Source of the DNA: Chloroflexota bacterium
GTDB taxonomy: Bacteria; Chloroflexota; UBA5177
NCBI GenBank assembly: GCA_025966365.1
Contig: JAICWV010000007.1
Coordinates: 1-51,098 of the forward strand
Reading direction: 5' to 3'
Length of the DNA: 51,098 bases
The position numbers and the translations under genes are program-made. Below are positions 49,187 to 51,098 of this stretch, piece by piece. Each line of letters starts with the position of its first letter. Within the stretch, counting starts at the first letter, position 1. Under the pieces are notes generated by a model. The model was not told where the DNA came from. It searched no databases and saw nothing but the letters and a program-made list of their open reading frames with translations.

Positions 49187-49408
49187 CTACTCGGACACGC
49201 GGCGCGCCGCCAGAAGTAGTCTGAGTTCCGACACATTCAAGTGCACGTCGTGCTCGACTGCTATCTCGCGAATGATGTCCTGGGGCGTCATTCCTCGGCG
49301 GACTCCAGCATGCGCCGCCAGCTTTACTTCCTCACCTACGCGCTCATACACGTAGTTTGAGGGTTTGCCGCGCGACTTATCGTCCGTAACGCCATTCACT
49401 CCGCTCAT
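49187..49408 (-). CDS. Hypothetical 73-residue protein coupled to infA
   Basis: [20 protein letters not shown] followed by a helix pair ([31 protein letters not shown]) that may form a small helix-turn-helix. ATG overlaps the infA stop by 4 nt (ATGA), direct evidence for coupled translation. No family recognised; it could bind nucleic acid. Confidence 0.65.
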   Translation of the reverse strand: MSGVNGVTDDKSRGKPSNYVYERVGEEVKLAAHAGVRRGMTPQDIIREIAVEHDVHLNVSELRLLLAARRVSE

Positions 49409-49695
49409 CGGTGCCGGAAGGTAATTCTGCCCCGGCTCAGGTCGTACGGCGAAAGTTCTACCGTTACCCGGTCACCCTGGGTGATACGAATGTAGTTCTT
49501 CCGCATCTTGCCCGAGATATGGGCAAGCAGAATATGGCCGTTTTCAAGCTGAACTCGAAATTGAGTATTGGGAAGGGTTTCCGTCACTACACCGTCCACG
49601 GAGAGTCCGCTGTCTTCGCGCGGCTCCACGGTGCGACGGGTCTTCCCCATGTCACTTTTCTTGGGACCTGGTCTGTACGGTCGCTTTTTCGGCAT
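49405..49695 (-). CDS. infA: Translation initiation factor IF-1 with basic N-terminal extension
   Basis: 96 residues; typical IF-1 has 72. The S1/OB-fold part is classic: [40 protein letters not shown] and [18 protein letters not shown]. The first about 25 residues ([20 protein letters not shown]...) are an unusual basic tail. The ATG at 49695 has AGAGGAGG 4 nt upstream, a near-perfect ribosome site, so the extension is very probably translated; an internal ATG at codon 16 lacks such a site. IF-1 binds the 30S A site. A TACAGT -10 at 49744-49749 lies upstream. Confidence 0.95.
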   Translation of the reverse strand: MPKKRPYRPGPKKSDMGKTRRTVEPREDSGLSVDGVVTETLPNTQFRVQLENGHILLAHISGKMRKNYIRITQGDRVTVELSPYDLSRGRITFRHR

Positions 49696-49743
49696 CCTGC
49701 CTCCTCTCGTGTCGTGCTGGAGATTCCTTTTCCAGCCACCCCA

Positions 49744-49749
49744 ACTGTA
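49744..49749 (-). promoter_or_regulatory. -10 box of infA
   Basis: Minus-strand TACAGT, about 48 nt before the ATG; -35 region weak. Confidence 0.4.
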
Positions 49750-49787
49750 CACTGTTGACGCCCATTCTGTCGCGGGATAGCGCCGAA

Positions 49788-51098
49788 TCAGCGTGCAGCG
49801 AGGCCCCTCTGCCCTCGGACGAAATTTTGGTACCACAGCCCGCTGCCTTTGGTAACGCGCTCGAGCGTCGGATAGTCCACGTAGACGATTCCGAATCGCT
49901 TTGAGTAGCCATGAGCCCACTCGAAGTTGTCGAGCAGTGACCAGACAAAGTAGCCCCGTACGTCCGCTCCGTCCGATATCGCCCGGCCGATCGCCTCGAT
50001 ATGCTCCTTGATGTACTCCCGCCGCTCGGGGTCGCGCACCGCCCCATCGTGCAGGCTCACGTCCGAAAAGGCGGCTCCGTTCTCGGTGACGTACATCCGT
50101 GGAGGTGCGTAATCCGTCTGCAGGCGAACCAGCAGCTCGCGTAAGCCATCGGGATAGACTTCCCAGCCCATCTCGGTGTATCGGCTGGAGTCTGGCCGGA
50201 TTCGCTCGGTCTCGCCCTCCGGGCCCGCCCGCACGACCGAGCGGCTGTAATAATTCACCCCAAGAAAGTCGAGCGGGCGCGAGATCGCGGCAAGGTCACC
50301 CGCTTCGATCGGCGGCTCGACGCCCCCAAACGCCTGGATCGTCTCCTGCGTATACCGACCCCGAAACAGTGGATCGAGAAACAGCCGGTTCTGCCGCGCA
50401 TCCTGACGGCGGGCCGCGGCCCTGTCCGGCTCCGATCCTGACGCGGGATGAACGGGGACGAGATTCAGGGTAATGCCGACGTCGACGTCGGGTCGGACGC
50501 TCCTGATAGCGTCGGTGGCCAGACCGTGCCCGAGGAGGAGATGGTGCGCGGCGTTGACGCCACCCCTCTCCCCTTCACGGCGACCCGGCGCGTGCTCGCC
50601 GGATGCGTAGCCGGCAAAGGCTGCGACCTGGGGCTCATTGAGGGTGATCCAGTGGCGAACGCGGTCTCCCAGCCGTCGGGCCACGATCTCGGCATAGGCC
50701 GCGAAGCATTCGGCCGTCTTACGGTTGAGCCAGCCGCCGCGATCCTCGAGAGGCTGCGGGAGATCCCAGTGATACAGAGTGACAAACGGCTCGATTCCGG
50801 CCTCGAGCAGGACATCGACGAGTGCGTCATAGAAGGACGCTCCGGCCTCGTTGGCGGACCCCGTGCCCTGGGGAAGCACTCTGGGCCAGGCGATGGAGAA
50901 GCGATAGCCGTTGAGGCCGAGTTGGCTCATGAGCGCAACATCCTGGCGGAAGCGGTGGTAGTGATCATCGGCCACGGCCCCCGTTTCGCCGTTACGCACA
51001 TTGCCCGGCTCAGCGCAGAAGGTGTCCCAGATGCTCCGGCCCCGGCCATCCTCGTCCACCGCTCCCTCGATCTGATACGCAGCAGTGGCGCTGCCCCA
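49788..51098 (-). CDS. GH1 beta-glucosidase, 5' end cut by window edge
   Basis: 436 residues in the window; the N-terminus is missing, because the frame is open to the last base and the sequence upstream of the first in-window start codon reads [13 protein letters not shown], a standard GH1 segment. (beta/alpha)8 barrel with acid/base Glu in [13 protein letters not shown] and nucleophile Glu in [10 protein letters not shown]. Also present are [34 protein letters not shown] and [14 protein letters not shown]. It hydrolyses beta-glucosides or related beta-glycosides in the cytoplasm. No signal can be judged. Confidence 0.95.
   Translation of the reverse strand, partial: WGSATAAYQIEGAVDEDGRGRSIWDTFCAEPGNVRNGETGAVADDHYHRFRQDVALMSQLGLNGYRFSIAWPRVLPQGTGSANEAGASFYDALVDVLLEAGIEPFVTLYHWDLPQPLEDRGGWLNRKTAECFAAYAEIVARRLGDRVRHWITLNEPQVAAFAGYASGEHAPGRREGERGGVNAAHHLLLGHGLATDAIRSVRPDVDVGITLNLVPVHPASGSEPDRAAARRQDARQNRLFLDPLFRGRYTQETIQAFGGVEPPIEAGDLAAISRPLDFLGVNYYSRSVVRAGPEGETERIRPDSSRYTEMGWEVYPDGLRELLVRLQTDYAPPRMYVTENGAAFSDVSLHDGAVRDPERREYIKEHIEAIGRAISDGADVRGYFVWSLLDNFEWAHGYSKRFGIVYVDYPTLERVTKGSGLWYQNFVRGQRGLAAR

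Overview
The window is a compact, high-GC bacterial chromosome segment of about 51 kb with roughly 57 protein-coding genes, no rRNA or tRNA gene that I can see, no CRISPR array, no insertion sequence and no gap above about 150 bp. Gene content (F420-dependent oxidoreductases with their NADPH:F420 reductase, a B12-binding radical SAM protein of the TIGR03960 type, a Lon-like PDZ protease next to UvrD, YvcK, mannosylglycerate-hydrolase-like GH63, split methylmalonyl-CoA mutase) together with frequent leaderless-type promoters suggests a Gram-positive-like Terrabacteria lineage. Chloroflexota or a close relative such as Dormibacterota is my best guess. This is inference from content, not a phylogeny.

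Region 1 (1-5.1 kb): a secreted M23 peptidase cut by the left edge lies behind ispH. Divergent from them are an ornithine-cyclodeaminase-family gene, a NirB-like FAD oxidoreductase and a 39-residue membrane peptide. Region 2 (5.1-12.7 kb): an IclR regulator leads a three-subunit molybdenum hydroxylase whose FAD subunit carries the extra [4Fe-4S] cysteine set of 4-hydroxybenzoyl-CoA reductase. Facing it is an F420 operon (LLM-class oxidoreductase, NADPH:F420 reductase, DadA-like oxidase). Region 3 (12.7-20.6 kb): GNAT enzyme, two zinc-ribbon membrane proteins, dcd, argS, a cell-envelope operon (DUF3048 lipoprotein, polysaccharide deacetylase, small membrane protein), a thioesterase, small proteins and YjbQ.

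Region 4 (20.6-27.8 kb) is a tightly packed propionate/methylmalonyl operon read on the minus strand: sucC, sucD, large mutase subunit, carboxyltransferase, a hidden 65-aa epsilon-like subunit, and biotin carboxylase/BCCP. Together these interconvert propionyl-CoA, methylmalonyl-CoA, succinyl-CoA and succinate, although the B12-binding mutase subunit and the epimerase are not in the window. Region 5 (27.8-41.2 kb): radical SAM protein, cysS, a 32-aa basic peptide, the uvrD/Lon-like protease operon, a VIT1-type transporter, a cupin with a zinc-ribbon tail, a GH63 glycosidase, a Na+/Ca2+ exchanger-family antiporter and a CDF metal efflux pump.

Region 6 (41.2-45.3 kb) is the most unusual locus: a five-gene overlapping minus-strand operon of a lipoprotein, a SAM methyltransferase, a geranylgeranyl-reductase-type flavoenzyme, a START-domain cyclase-like protein and a fully active-looking FabF-type ketosynthase. 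It looks like a minimal lipid or polyketide tailoring pathway without its own ACP. Region 7 (45.4-51.1 kb): YvcK, proS, a DapA-family aldolase, a small protein, an N-terminally extended IF-1 and a GH1 beta-glucosidase cut by the right edge. Many starts were moved from the longest open frame because of ribosome-binding sites, promoter -10 boxes or overlaps with the upstream stop.
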